Shown: positions 35,431-43,221, counted from the first letter of the stretch. The stretch is DNA of 45,171 nt from an uncultured Pelagibacteraceae bacterium (GCA_905616445.1 CAJQSV010000013.1:1-45171), one strand, 5' to 3'. The notes: generated by a model not told the origin, from the letters alone. Translations and numbers: made by a program.

Positions 35431-36413
35431 TAAATAAGATTGATTAAATCTCTTTTCTTTCCTTTGAATGTCGGTGTCTGATATTTAAAAGTATACTTTT
35501 TAGGAAGACATCTTTGTTTGGCTTTTTCCCAAATAGATAACCATTGTTTAAAATTATAAATTTTAATATTTTTTTTATCTTTACTCCTCACACAAAAATT
35601 AGGAAGTAAATCTCTGCCGGAAGGTTGTCCAGATTTGTGGTACCTTAAATCAATGCTAATTCTAAAATTATTTGAAATATTTGGTAGAGAACAATGAACT
35701 GTATGTTTGCCCAGTAAAACAATATCACCAGGATTTGCCTCTAAAGCTACAGTTTTTAATTTATTTAACAGCTCACTATTTCTAATATGTGCCTGACCTT
35801 TGGAATCAGCGTCATGATTAAATAAACCTTTTTTCTGTAAGCCTGGAACTGTAATCATGCAGCCGTTTTTTTTAGTAGTTTTAGTAAAAGGTATCCAGCA
35901 TGTGATTAAATCAGTGTACTTTTGTCCTCTTTGGCTTAAGACACCAGCATCTTGATGCCAGGGCGTTCTTCCGCTTAAACCATCATATAAAATTTTTTTT
36001 TTTAAAAATTTTTCAGGTTGCTTAATTCTGGAATTTTGTACAGGGTTTGAATTTATTTCTGATCCAATTAATTTTTCGATTATATCTAAGATATGTCTAT
36101 TCCTAATTAAGTTCCAGACTGATTGAGAGGCAAAAAAATCACTGTCTTTTGTCAAATTTTCTTTAGGAGGTCTAATGTTAAAATACTGATCAAAATCTTT
36201 AATATTTAATTTTGATAAGAAGGTATATTTTTTCCAGAAATCATATTTAAATACGGTGTCACATTTTTTTTTCGCAACAAACTTATAAACCAATCTATTC
36301 ATTATAAATTCAACGTCATTCAAGATAGGTTTTAAATCAAAATTAAAATTTAAAACATTTCTAACAACTAAGAAACCCTGTCTATCAAACTTATCTTTAA
36401 GTTTTGAGGTCAT
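35430..36413 (-). CDS. phytanoyl-CoA dioxygenase (PhyH) family Fe(II)/2-oxoglutarate enzyme
   Basis: A cupin-fold, Fe(II)- and 2-oxoglutarate-dependent hydroxylase of 327 residues. The metal triad is H153-x-D155 in TPWHQDAGVLSQRG and H240 (or H237) in LGKHTVHCSLPN; R251 in FRISIDLRYH would bind 2-oxoglutarate. GLSGRTPWHQD and GDIVLLG are typical of PhyH. Substrates range from acyl-CoAs to small amines such as ectoine, and cannot be told here. It is coupled to the DMT exporter downstream and 53 bp after the reductase gene, all on one strand. Confidence 0.85.
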   Translation of the reverse strand: MTSKLKDKFDRQGFLVVRNVLNFNFDLKPILNDVEFIMNRLVYKFVAKKKCDTVFKYDFWKKYTFLSKLNIKDFDQYFNIRPPKENLTKDSDFFASQSVWNLIRNRHILDIIEKLIGSEINSNPVQNSRIKQPEKFLKKKILYDGLSGRTPWHQDAGVLSQRGQKYTDLITCWIPFTKTTKKNGCMITVPGLQKKGLFNHDADSKGQAHIRNSELLNKLKTVALEANPGDIVLLGKHTVHCSLPNISNNFRISIDLRYHKSGQPSGRDLLPNFCVRSKDKKNIKIYNFKQWLSIWEKAKQRCLPKKYTFKYQTPTFKGKKRDLINLI

Positions 36414-36466
36414 TTGTGAATTCTATGATTCTTTGAATTATTATTCAATATTAATCATCTTAAAAA

Positions 36467-37411
36467 TTAAGTGTAAACGCCTTCTTTCACTCGTATCATT
36501 TTATATAACATGTCGTTTAAGGGTGTTGGCACACCATGATTTTTACCAATCAAAGATACGGCTCCGTTTATAAAATCTATTTCACTTTTTCTTTTGTATA
36601 AAATATCAAATGCCATAGATGATTTATTTGTTTGATTTGAATCAACTATCTTATTAAACATCTCAAGACATTCATCTTCAGATACATCAACTCCGTCTGC
36701 TAAGGCAACACTTCGAGTTTCTAAAATTATTTTTTTTCCTAGATCTCTTGCAAAACTTTGATTTTTATTTGCTATATAAAGTTCAGTATGATTCATGTCA
36801 AACATAGCAGACAAAGGACCGATTGCTGTTAATGCAAATAACTTCATCCATTTTCTTTTTTTAACATTGTCGGATGCTATAGTTTCTAATCCATAAGCAG
36901 TAAAGGTTTCTGCTACATCTTTAACCCTATCACTCATTCCACCATCGTATTCACCAATCCAAGACGGTAAAGATGCGTGGTTTTTAATATTTCCTGGTCC
37001 TATAATGTTTGCAGCTTGTGTTGTTGTGCCGCCTAATACTTTTTCTTTTCCTGCAATTTTTTGCATAATAGCTTCGTGGCCAATACCGTTTTGAAAAGAC
37101 ATTAGAACTGTATTGTCACCAATAATATTTTTTGAATTTATTAAAGCTTGCTCTAAAGCAGTAGCTTTACACATTATAATAATTGCATCAACTTTATCTA
37201 ATGTTTTAGGATTTACAGTTGCTTTAATTTTAATAAATCTATCGCCACCATGTCCATCCATTTTTAAACCATTTTTATTAATCGCTTCAACATGTTCTTT
37301 CCAAACATCGATTAAAGCTACATCAAGACCCTTCTCGGCTAATAAACCTCCAAACAAGCATCCCATTGCGCCAGCCCCGAGAACAGCTACTTTTAAATCT
37401 TTTTTAATCAT
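36467..37411 (-). CDS. 2-dehydropantoate 2-reductase family protein
   Basis: A PanE/ApbA-family NADPH-dependent reductase, 314 residues. The Rossmann motif is VLGAGAMGCLFGGLLAEKG (9-27). MCKATALEQAL and SFQNGIGHEAIMQKIAGKEKVLGGTTTQAA are family stretches, and KWMKLFALTAIGPLSAMF holds the catalytic lysine region. True PanE makes pantoate for pantothenate and CoA; many paralogues reduce other 2-keto acids, and the first position in a dioxygenase-exporter unit makes a paralogue plausible. It is divergent from the Gfo/Idh gene across 133 bp (to the preferred start). Confidence 0.82.
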   Translation of the reverse strand: MIKKDLKVAVLGAGAMGCLFGGLLAEKGLDVALIDVWKEHVEAINKNGLKMDGHGGDRFIKIKATVNPKTLDKVDAIIIMCKATALEQALINSKNIIGDNTVLMSFQNGIGHEAIMQKIAGKEKVLGGTTTQAANIIGPGNIKNHASLPSWIGEYDGGMSDRVKDVAETFTAYGLETIASDNVKKRKWMKLFALTAIGPLSAMFDMNHTELYIANKNQSFARDLGKKIILETRSVALADGVDVSEDECLEMFNKIVDSNQTNKSSMAFDILYKRKSEIDFINGAVSLIGKNHGVPTPLNDMLYKMIRVKEGVYT

Positions 37412-37544
37412 TTTAAGTATAATTATTATATATATTTTTTATATATAATCTATTAATTTTATAATATTAAAATTCAATTATTTACTATGAATAATGAAAA
37501 TATTATTTGAAAATACATTCAAAAGTTGTAATTTTAATAAGTTT

Positions 37545-38579
37545 ATGAAAAAAGTTAAAATTTCAGTTGTTGGAATTGGTTTAATGGGAAATCAACACCT
37601 TAATGCCATTGAACGTTCTCATAAAGCAATTCTACATTCAATAGTAGATATTAATAAAGATTCTCGTTTGCATGCAAAAAAAAATAAAGTCCCCTTTTAT
37701 AAAACTTCTGGAGAACTATTAAAAAATAATAAACCAGATGCTGTTATTATTGCTACACCAAACCAGTTTCATGAAAAACATACTTCCAGTTTTTTAAAAG
37801 CAAAAATTCCTGTGCTTTTAGAAAAGCCTATTTCTGACAACCTTTTATCTGCAAAAAAAATAATTAATAATTCAAAAAAAAATAAAACTCATCTTTTAAT
37901 TGGTTACCACAGAAGGCATAATTCAATAGTTGCATCGTTGAAAAAAAAAATAGAATCGGGACAATTAGGTAAAATTGTCTCAGCAAATGTCATGTGTTGG
38001 GTCTATAAACATAAAGATTATTTCAAAGAAAAATGGAGAATAAAAAAAGGTGGCGGTCCTTTAGGCATAAACTTAGTTCATGATATAGATTTAATATGCT
38101 ATCTTCTGGGACCTGTAAATTCTGTTCAAGCACTGACATCTAACTCAATTAGAAGATATAGAGTTGAAGATACAGCAATTGTAAATCTAGTTTTTAAGTC
38201 TGGAGCTTTATGTACTTTGAATGTTTCGGATACAATTGTTGCGCCTTGGAGTTACGAATTAACTTCTGGTGAAAATCCTACTTATCCAGCTACTAATCAA
38301 TCATCTTATTATATAGGTGGCACAAAAGGTTCTGTCCAATTTCCTAATTTAAAACATTGGTACAATAAGAAAGAAAGAAGTTGGTGGAAAAAAATATTTT
38401 ATAAAGATGAGGGTGTAAAATCAAGTAAATATACATTGGTTAATCAAATAGATCACTTATGTGATATTGTTCGAAAAAAAACTAAACCAAAAATTAATGG
38501 AAATGATGGGTTAATCTCTCTTAAAATATTAGATGCAATTTTAAGAAGTTCAAAATCTGGCAAGAAAATAAAAATTTAA
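37545..38579 (+). CDS. Gfo/Idh/MocA-family oxidoreductase
   Basis: An NAD(P)-dependent sugar or cyclitol dehydrogenase, 344 residues from the ATG at 37545. I choose this start because MKKVKISVVGIGLMG begins the Rossmann fold; the frame is open to an ATG at 37494. Other family features are the AVIIATPNQFHEKH strand and VLLEKPIS (the conserved EKP with its catalytic lysine). GGGPLGINLVHDIDLICYLLG gives the HDID substrate-binding motif. Substrate not visible. It is 38 bp upstream of the DUF1907 gene on the same strand and probably cotranscribed. Confidence 0.87.
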   Translation: MKKVKISVVGIGLMGNQHLNAIERSHKAILHSIVDINKDSRLHAKKNKVPFYKTSGELLKNNKPDAVIIATPNQFHEKHTSSFLKAKIPVLLEKPISDNLLSAKKIINNSKKNKTHLLIGYHRRHNSIVASLKKKIESGQLGKIVSANVMCWVYKHKDYFKEKWRIKKGGGPLGINLVHDIDLICYLLGPVNSVQALTSNSIRRYRVEDTAIVNLVFKSGALCTLNVSDTIVAPWSYELTSGENPTYPATNQSSYYIGGTKGSVQFPNLKHWYNKKERSWWKKIFYKDEGVKSSKYTLVNQIDHLCDIVRKKTKPKINGNDGLISLKILDAILRSSKSGKKIKI

Positions 38580-38617
38580 CTGGACAATACTAATATTAAA
38601 AAATAAATAATAAACAA

Positions 38618-39586
38618 ATGAAATTAACAATTGAAAAAGCTAGTTTTAAAAAAATATCTTTAGACGAGATATGTAAAGCTTTGCAAAAAGGTCTTTCTAA
38701 CAATTTTAAAGAAGTAACGGTTTCTGTAGTAGACTGCCCTAACTTGAAGGATTGGGATTGTCCTGCTGAAGGTATGTCTGGAAATCAAAAAATTACTGAT
38801 GTTGGTGGTGAACCATATATGCATGACAAAAAATATATTGGAGCAGAATTTGATTTTAAAGAAGTTGCTAAATTAATTGGTTCAGAAAAATCGTATGCTT
38901 TTGGAGCTGGATCTGGTGCTATGTCTTGTTTAGGTGGACACTGCGGTGAACTAGTTATTAACGACAACTTTATAACAGAAGAATCTAAGTCAGTTATTGC
39001 TATGGTAGGAAAAAATAAAGAATGTGTAGCCAAAGATTATACCGATAGAAAGCATGGTGGACTGGGTAACATATTTTATACAGATGGTGAGCAAGGCAGA
39101 GTAATTAAAATTTTAATTAAAGGTAGATCTGGAGAACAGGGTTCTTTAACCCAAGCAATAAGAGCTGCTTTATTAGAAAATTTAGATTTAAAAGGTAATG
39201 ATCATTTAGGATTAGCTGGAGTTTTCAGGGTTTTAAAAGGAAAAATCAAATCTCATGTTCAGCCAGATTACGAAGATATTAAACACGAATACTATGATCC
39301 AAAACAAATGAAATGTGTCAAAGATTTTCTTCAATTTTATCAATCTGTTGGCTCTGAACTCCAATGCTACTCTGTTTTATGGACTGGTGATCCAACAGGA
39401 GGGGATATGAATTTAAGAGAATCTTCTGAACATACACATTTTCATTCATACAACAATAAACAAGAAGCTGGGCACTATCACTGTGATGTGACACCAGATG
39501 AAATTGAATATGAATGTTATTTTAATACCGCAGATGAAATCTATAGAATTAACAATATATACAAAGAACTAGCCTCAAAAGTATAA
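38618..39586 (+). CDS. DUF1907 protein, bacterial homologue of the human ester hydrolase C11orf54 (PTD012)
   Basis: 322 residues that align along almost their whole length with my memory of human C11orf54. Matching blocks include KGLSNNFKEVTVSVVDCPNL (24-43), VGGEPYM, YAFGAGSGAMSCLGGHCGE, GKIKSHVQPDYE, and the His-rich EHTHFHS followed by AGHYHCDVTPDEIEY. The histidines H272, H274, H276, H286 and H288 correspond to the zinc site of PTD012, as I recall H-x-H plus a later H. The family has esterase activity in vitro; the physiological substrate is unsettled. No signal peptide, so cytoplasmic. It lies between a Gfo/Idh enzyme and a MarR-like regulator on the same strand. Confidence 0.87.
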   Translation: MKLTIEKASFKKISLDEICKALQKGLSNNFKEVTVSVVDCPNLKDWDCPAEGMSGNQKITDVGGEPYMHDKKYIGAEFDFKEVAKLIGSEKSYAFGAGSGAMSCLGGHCGELVINDNFITEESKSVIAMVGKNKECVAKDYTDRKHGGLGNIFYTDGEQGRVIKILIKGRSGEQGSLTQAIRAALLENLDLKGNDHLGLAGVFRVLKGKIKSHVQPDYEDIKHEYYDPKQMKCVKDFLQFYQSVGSELQCYSVLWTGDPTGGDMNLRESSEHTHFHSYNNKQEAGHYHCDVTPDEIEYECYFNTADEIYRINNIYKELASKV

Positions 39587-39636
39587 AAATTAAACATTGC
39601 TATATTTTTTTATTTTCAATAAAATTTTAAAAAAAT

Positions 39637-40017
39637 ATGTCCAGCTCAATTTCAAAAAAAGAATTAAAAACTATAAAGTTAGCAGAAATTTCTCTTAAGG
39701 ATTTTACAGATAAAGCTAAAAATGATGTTCTTGATTGGTTTTCAATTAATCCAGCTCATTGGCTGATGCTTCATAAAGTTATGATTGCCTATCTTAAGAA
39801 TGAAACAATTACAAAGAATCAATTAATAAAATTTTCAGAACGCTCTTATTTAACTTCAAATACCTACATAGACCAAGCGGTTAAAAAGAATTATTTTAAA
39901 ACAATAAGAAATAAAAAAGATAAACGTTCGATTTTTATTTTACCAACTGAGCTTACGATAAAAATTTTTTCTGATTATGTTGATAAAAGAGCTTGGCTCT
40001 ACAAGTCTATCAAATAA
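39637..40017 (+). CDS. small MarR-like winged-helix protein
   Basis: 126 residues, all helical then a hairpin: NPAHWLMLHKVMIAYLKNETITKNQLIKFSERSYLTSNTYIDQAVKKN looks like an HTH, followed by the wing KTIRNKKDKRSIFILPTELT. The KDKRS wing resembles the DxRS motif of MarR proteins. It lacks the longer dimerisation helices of canonical MarR (about 145 residues). Placement at the end of the Gfo/DUF1907 unit suggests it regulates that unit. Assignment moderate. Confidence 0.6.
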   Translation: MSSSISKKELKTIKLAEISLKDFTDKAKNDVLDWFSINPAHWLMLHKVMIAYLKNETITKNQLIKFSERSYLTSNTYIDQAVKKNYFKTIRNKKDKRSIFILPTELTIKIFSDYVDKRAWLYKSIK

Positions 40018-40024
40018 GAAAAAA

Positions 40025-40801
40025 TTAAATTATTTTAGCTTTCACAGATCCAATTTTTTCTATTTGACCGTGGTAAATACCTTTGCTTAAAATTGGAGTA
40101 ACACCTATGGTAGATCCTGTGAATACATAAAAATCTTTATTAAGAACAATTTTATCATTCTTTAATTTGTTTAAAACAAATTTTAATGAGTTAAGTGGGT
40201 TTATATAAACAGTTTTTGTATGACCAAACACTAATTGTTTATTTTTTTTATTTTCTATGCGTGATTTTAATTTAGCAAAATTAATTTTTTTATATATACT
40301 TTTCCTGCCTACAACAAATTTAACATTTGCTCCAAAATCACTACATAGATCTCCAAGAAATTTTATTCCTTTCTTTTTTTGCCTGTAACCAACAACTTCA
40401 ATTGCCGACATCATGTGTGAAATATGTTTGTGTATATTTGTAAAATTTATTAAACCTTTTGATTGAAAAAAGCTTTTTTTTATTAGATACCCAACTTCAA
40501 GTTCAATTCCAAGGGTATAAGGGTTAACCTTAACTGATTTGCCGCTTTTTAAAACATTTTTTTTAAAGATAGATGCGTAAAAAGGTTCTTTCTCACCTAA
40601 TTTTTTTAATACAGGAATACCGGTTCCAGCAGCTTTAAAACCAATAATTGGATCTTTTATTTTGCTTTCACATAGCCTTCTTAAACTTTCAGCTTCCTGC
40701 ATATTTTTGGTGTATTTTATTGGGATAGAAGAAATAGTTTTATTGTTAGTAAATGCCTTAACAAGATTATTCGCTATTTTTTCTATCTCAAGATTTTTCA
40801 T
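40025..40801 (-). CDS. 2-keto-4-pentenoate hydratase-like protein (MhpD/FAH superfamily)
   Basis: 258 residues of the fumarylacetoacetate-hydrolase superfamily, MhpD branch. DPIIGFKAAGTGIPV near the start, the metal-binding acidic pair in GIELEVGYLI (about 98-107), SAIEVVGYRQ, and a GSTIGVTPILSKGIYHGQIEKIGSV C-terminus are the recognisable parts. Such enzymes hydrate or decarboxylate dienoic acids in aromatic-compound breakdown; no other pathway gene is nearby, so the real substrate is open. It diverges from the Fur-family regulator across 55 bp that hold the Zur-type palindrome. It is convergent with the winged-helix gene (7 bp gap). Confidence 0.75.
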   Translation of the reverse strand: MKNLEIEKIANNLVKAFTNNKTISSIPIKYTKNMQEAESLRRLCESKIKDPIIGFKAAGTGIPVLKKLGEKEPFYASIFKKNVLKSGKSVKVNPYTLGIELEVGYLIKKSFFQSKGLINFTNIHKHISHMMSAIEVVGYRQKKKGIKFLGDLCSDFGANVKFVVGRKSIYKKINFAKLKSRIENKKNKQLVFGHTKTVYINPLNSLKFVLNKLKNDKIVLNKDFYVFTGSTIGVTPILSKGIYHGQIEKIGSVKAKII

Positions 40802-40822
40802 TCCTAAAGTATATCTTTTTTT

Positions 40823-40850
40823 TTGACATATAGATACGTTATGTTATAAC
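40823..40850 (+). promoter_or_regulatory. predicted near-consensus promoter of zur, implying a leaderless mRNA
   Basis: TTGACA (40823-40828) and TATAAC (40845-40850) are 16 bases apart. A normal start site 6-8 bases after the -10 box would fall on or next to the ATG at 40857, so the mRNA would have little or no leader. The -10 box lies wholly inside the 18-bp palindrome. Confidence 0.6.
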
Positions 40851-40855
40851 ATAAC
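40838..40855. promoter_or_regulatory. perfect 18-bp palindromic Zur-type operator
   Basis: GTTATGTTATAACATAAC is a perfect palindrome directly before the regulator's ATG. It matches 16 of 18 positions of the Zur consensus I recall for the Agrobacterium group (GATATGTTATAACATATC). It covers the -10 box of the zur promoter and is 37 bases from the divergent hydratase start, so it could control both. Autoregulation by the Fur-family protein is the simplest reading. Confidence 0.8.
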
Positions 40856-40856
40856 T

Positions 40857-41246
40857 ATGAGTGAAAATAATAGACTAGTGCTAAACAGCTTAAAAAAAAG
40901 TCCTAAAGGGCTTACTGCTTACCAGATATTAAATATTGTACTTAAATCTAAATCTATACAGCCAATGACAGTTTATAGGGCTCTAAAGAACCTAACTACT
41001 AATGGCTTAATACATAAAACTAATAAAAATAAAACTTTTCATCTTTGTGATACAGCGCATGTTTGTAATACGACTAAAGCACATGAGCACAATGCTGTTT
41101 TAGCAGTATGTAATGATTGTGGTGTTGCTGAAGAATTAAAAACAGACTTATTTTCAAAAATAATTAAAAATATTAAATCAAAGAAAAGATTTAATTTTAA
41201 TAACTTTAACTTAGAAATAACAACAACGTGTAAGGAGTGCAATTAA
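40857..41246 (+). CDS. zur: Fur-family transcriptional regulator, Zur-like
   Basis: A 129-residue metal-responsive repressor. The winged helix covers about 1-70 (SENNRLVLNSLKKSPKGLTAYQILNIVL, MTVYRALKNLTTNGLIHK). The metal/dimer part has FHLCD, AHVCNTTKAHEHNAVLAVC, and the paired cysteines CNDCG and CKEC (C-terminal) of the structural zinc site. The long HEHN region and the Zur-type palindrome in its own promoter favour zinc rather than iron. The downstream membrane-protein gene starts within its stop codon (TAATG), so the two are co-translated. No znuABC genes are in the window. Confidence 0.82.
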   Translation: MSENNRLVLNSLKKSPKGLTAYQILNIVLKSKSIQPMTVYRALKNLTTNGLIHKTNKNKTFHLCDTAHVCNTTKAHEHNAVLAVCNDCGVAEELKTDLFSKIIKNIKSKKRFNFNNFNLEITTTCKECN

Positions 41247-41710
41247 TGAAAAAAGTAAGTCTTTTAACTGTAATAATATATATATTTAGCTTTGCTTTTC
41301 TTCGAGCTGCAGAAGGTCATTCACATAAGGTGCCAGAATTTCTTCACTTTATGGAAGAATTAATAGAGGAACATAGTATTTTAAGAGGTGCAACTTTTGG
41401 GTTTATTCATACTTTAATTCCTCTAGTTGGTTTTTATACAGGTTGGAGCATAAACCGTTTTTTAAAAATAATATCTAACGGTGCAATTGCTGGAATTGTT
41501 GGAATAGTTTTTGCCCATATTGTTGCAGACTTTATCGCTGCATTGGCTGATCCTGATTTAAAAAGTGCAGCTTTTGGAATAGTTATTGGTGGTTTTTTAC
41601 CTTTACTAGCAGTGCCTTTCTTGGAGAAATACGTTACCAAAAGTAAATATCACACCGTTGTTGGTGACCATGAAGATCTGAAAAAAGATTTAAAGAAAAA
41701 ACACAAATAA
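41246..41710 (+). CDS. small membrane protein cotranscribed with zur, function unknown
   Basis: I start this at the ATG at 41246, which overlaps the zur stop and has a near-ideal AAGGAG (41232-41237) 8 bases upstream; 154 residues. A signal-like hydrophobic N-terminus ending ...FLRAAEG is followed by a His-containing stretch (H25, H27, H34, H43). Three hydrophobic segments follow (around 48-68, 76-100 and 107-130). The second carries AHIVADFIAAL with H91-xxx-D95, a pattern that binds zinc in CDF-type transporters. The tail is charged (HEDLKKDLKKKHK). I do not recognise the family. The coupling to a Zur-like regulator and the His/Asp pattern suggest a metal role; this is inference. Confidence 0.75.
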   Translation: MKKVSLLTVIIYIFSFAFLRAAEGHSHKVPEFLHFMEELIEEHSILRGATFGFIHTLIPLVGFYTGWSINRFLKIISNGAIAGIVGIVFAHIVADFIAALADPDLKSAAFGIVIGGFLPLLAVPFLEKYVTKSKYHTVVGDHEDLKKDLKKKHK

Positions 41711-41729
41711 TTAAAATTCATAGTCAAAA

Positions 41730-41762
41730 AAAATACTCCAAGCAGATAACTTGGAGTATTTT
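41730..41762 (+). terminator. rho-independent terminator after the zur operon
   Basis: AAAATACTCCAAG (41730-41742), a 7-base loop CAGATAA and CTTGGAGTATTTT (41750-41762) form a perfect 13-bp stem ending in four Ts. It begins 20 bases after the membrane-protein stop and lies 46 bases before the pyruvate kinase ATG. The A-rich left arm means it would also work for transcripts from the other strand, but no gene reads in from there. Confidence 0.8.
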
Positions 41763-41808
41763 GTCGCTCAGACTTAAAAAAAGTGTTAATATAAAACAAA
41801 TCACTTTT

Positions 41809-43221
41809 ATGAACAAAAAAGCTAAAATTATTGCTACTTTAGGGCCAGCTATATATGACCAAAAAAAATTAAAAAGCCTTGTTGAAAATGGAGTTGATGC
41901 TTTTAGAATTAATTTTAGCCACAATGTTCAAGGTATTCAAAAAATAGTTACTAAAATAAGAAAAGTTGAGAAACTAACCAAAAAAAGACTTTCTATTATC
42001 GCTGATTTACAGGGTGTAAAATTAAGAATAGGAAAGATTGGTGCCAATTTTTTAAATTTAAAACCTAACCAGAAATATATTTTTGATAACAATAAAAAAA
42101 TAGGCGATCAAAATAGAGTATGTTTTCCATACCCTTCTATTCTTAAAAAATTAAAAAAAGGAAATAAAATATTATTAGATGATGGGAAATTTTCTTTCAA
42201 AGTAATCAAAAAATTACCAAACGGAGTTTTAACGGTTTGTCAAAATAGAAACTGCAAAATTAGCACTAATAAAAGTATACACCTGCAAAATTTTTTTATT
42301 CCTTTTGATAGGTTAACAAGTAAAGATAAAAAAGACATAAAACATGCCAAAAAATTAGGCTGTAATTGGATAGCCCTGTCCTACATACAAAATGCTAAAT
42401 TAATTCATGAATCTAGAAAATTAATTAATAATGATATGGGAATAATTAGTAAAATTGAAAATAAAACAGCTTTAAAAAATATAAATGAGATTATCGCTGC
42501 TACAGATGCAATTATGGTAGCTAGAGGGGATTTAGCTATTGATATTGGGCATAGCGATGTTCCTCAAGTTCAATTAGATTTAATAAAAAAGTGTTCTCAT
42601 TTCTCAAAACCTGTAATTGTTGCAACTCAAATGCTTGAAAGTATGATTGAAAGTAGCACTCCTACGCGTGCAGAAATTAATGATGTGGCAACAGCAATAT
42701 TTCAAGGAGCTGATGTAGTTATGCTTTCAGCGGAGACAGCAGTGGGAAGATTTCCCTTACAAACAGTAAAAGCTATGAGCGACGCTATAGTTTCAACTGA
42801 AAAATATAAAAAAAAAAATATTGAAGATTTTAAAAATAAAGTTAATATTAATCAAGACCCGAGAAAATCAGTTGTCTTATCTGTCAAAGATTTAGCTTAC
42901 AATCCAACAGTTAAAGCTATTATCGCTTTTTCAAATTCCGGTAGTACAGCAAAATTAGTTTCTACAATGAGACCGTCTGTCAAAATTATTACTATTTCTC
43001 CAAATATAAATGTTTCTAGACAAACCAGTTTGTATTGGGGTGTTGAATCTATTAATAGTAGAGATGCACATGGATGGAAAGACATGATGGATATTTCTAA
43101 ACAAATTATTAAAAAAGATAAATCTATTAAGAAAAATGATAACGTGATTATAACGGCCGGTTTGCCTTTTGGTCATGCTAAAATGACTAATATGATCAGA
43201 TTTTTTAAAACAGGAAATTAA
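41809..43221 (+). CDS. pyk: pyruvate kinase
   Basis: Last glycolytic step: phosphoenolpyruvate plus ADP to pyruvate plus ATP. 470 residues from the ATG at 41809. An open frame to a TTG at 41761 is rejected because it would start inside the upstream terminator and MNKKAKIIATLGPA is the normal N-terminus. Motifs: FRINFSH, MVARGDLAIDIG, ATQMLESMIESSTPTRAEI and GADVVMLSAETAVGRFP. The C-terminal domain (about 350-470) is present. Its stop overlaps the convergent gap stop as TTAA. Confidence 0.95.
   Translation: MNKKAKIIATLGPAIYDQKKLKSLVENGVDAFRINFSHNVQGIQKIVTKIRKVEKLTKKRLSIIADLQGVKLRIGKIGANFLNLKPNQKYIFDNNKKIGDQNRVCFPYPSILKKLKKGNKILLDDGKFSFKVIKKLPNGVLTVCQNRNCKISTNKSIHLQNFFIPFDRLTSKDKKDIKHAKKLGCNWIALSYIQNAKLIHESRKLINNDMGIISKIENKTALKNINEIIAATDAIMVARGDLAIDIGHSDVPQVQLDLIKKCSHFSKPVIVATQMLESMIESSTPTRAEINDVATAIFQGADVVMLSAETAVGRFPLQTVKAMSDAIVSTEKYKKKNIEDFKNKVNINQDPRKSVVLSVKDLAYNPTVKAIIAFSNSGSTAKLVSTMRPSVKIITISPNINVSRQTSLYWGVESINSRDAHGWKDMMDISKQIIKKDKSIKKNDNVIITAGLPFGHAKMTNMIRFFKTGN

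Noticed and set aside
37425-37449. ATTATATAT/ATATATAAT inverted repeat between the reductase and Gfo/Idh genes
   Set aside because: Pure A/T alternation, expected by chance in a promoter-like AT-rich spacer.
41761-41808. TTG start giving a longer pyruvate kinase
   Set aside because: Begins in the upstream terminator; the ATG at 41809 gives the standard N-terminus.
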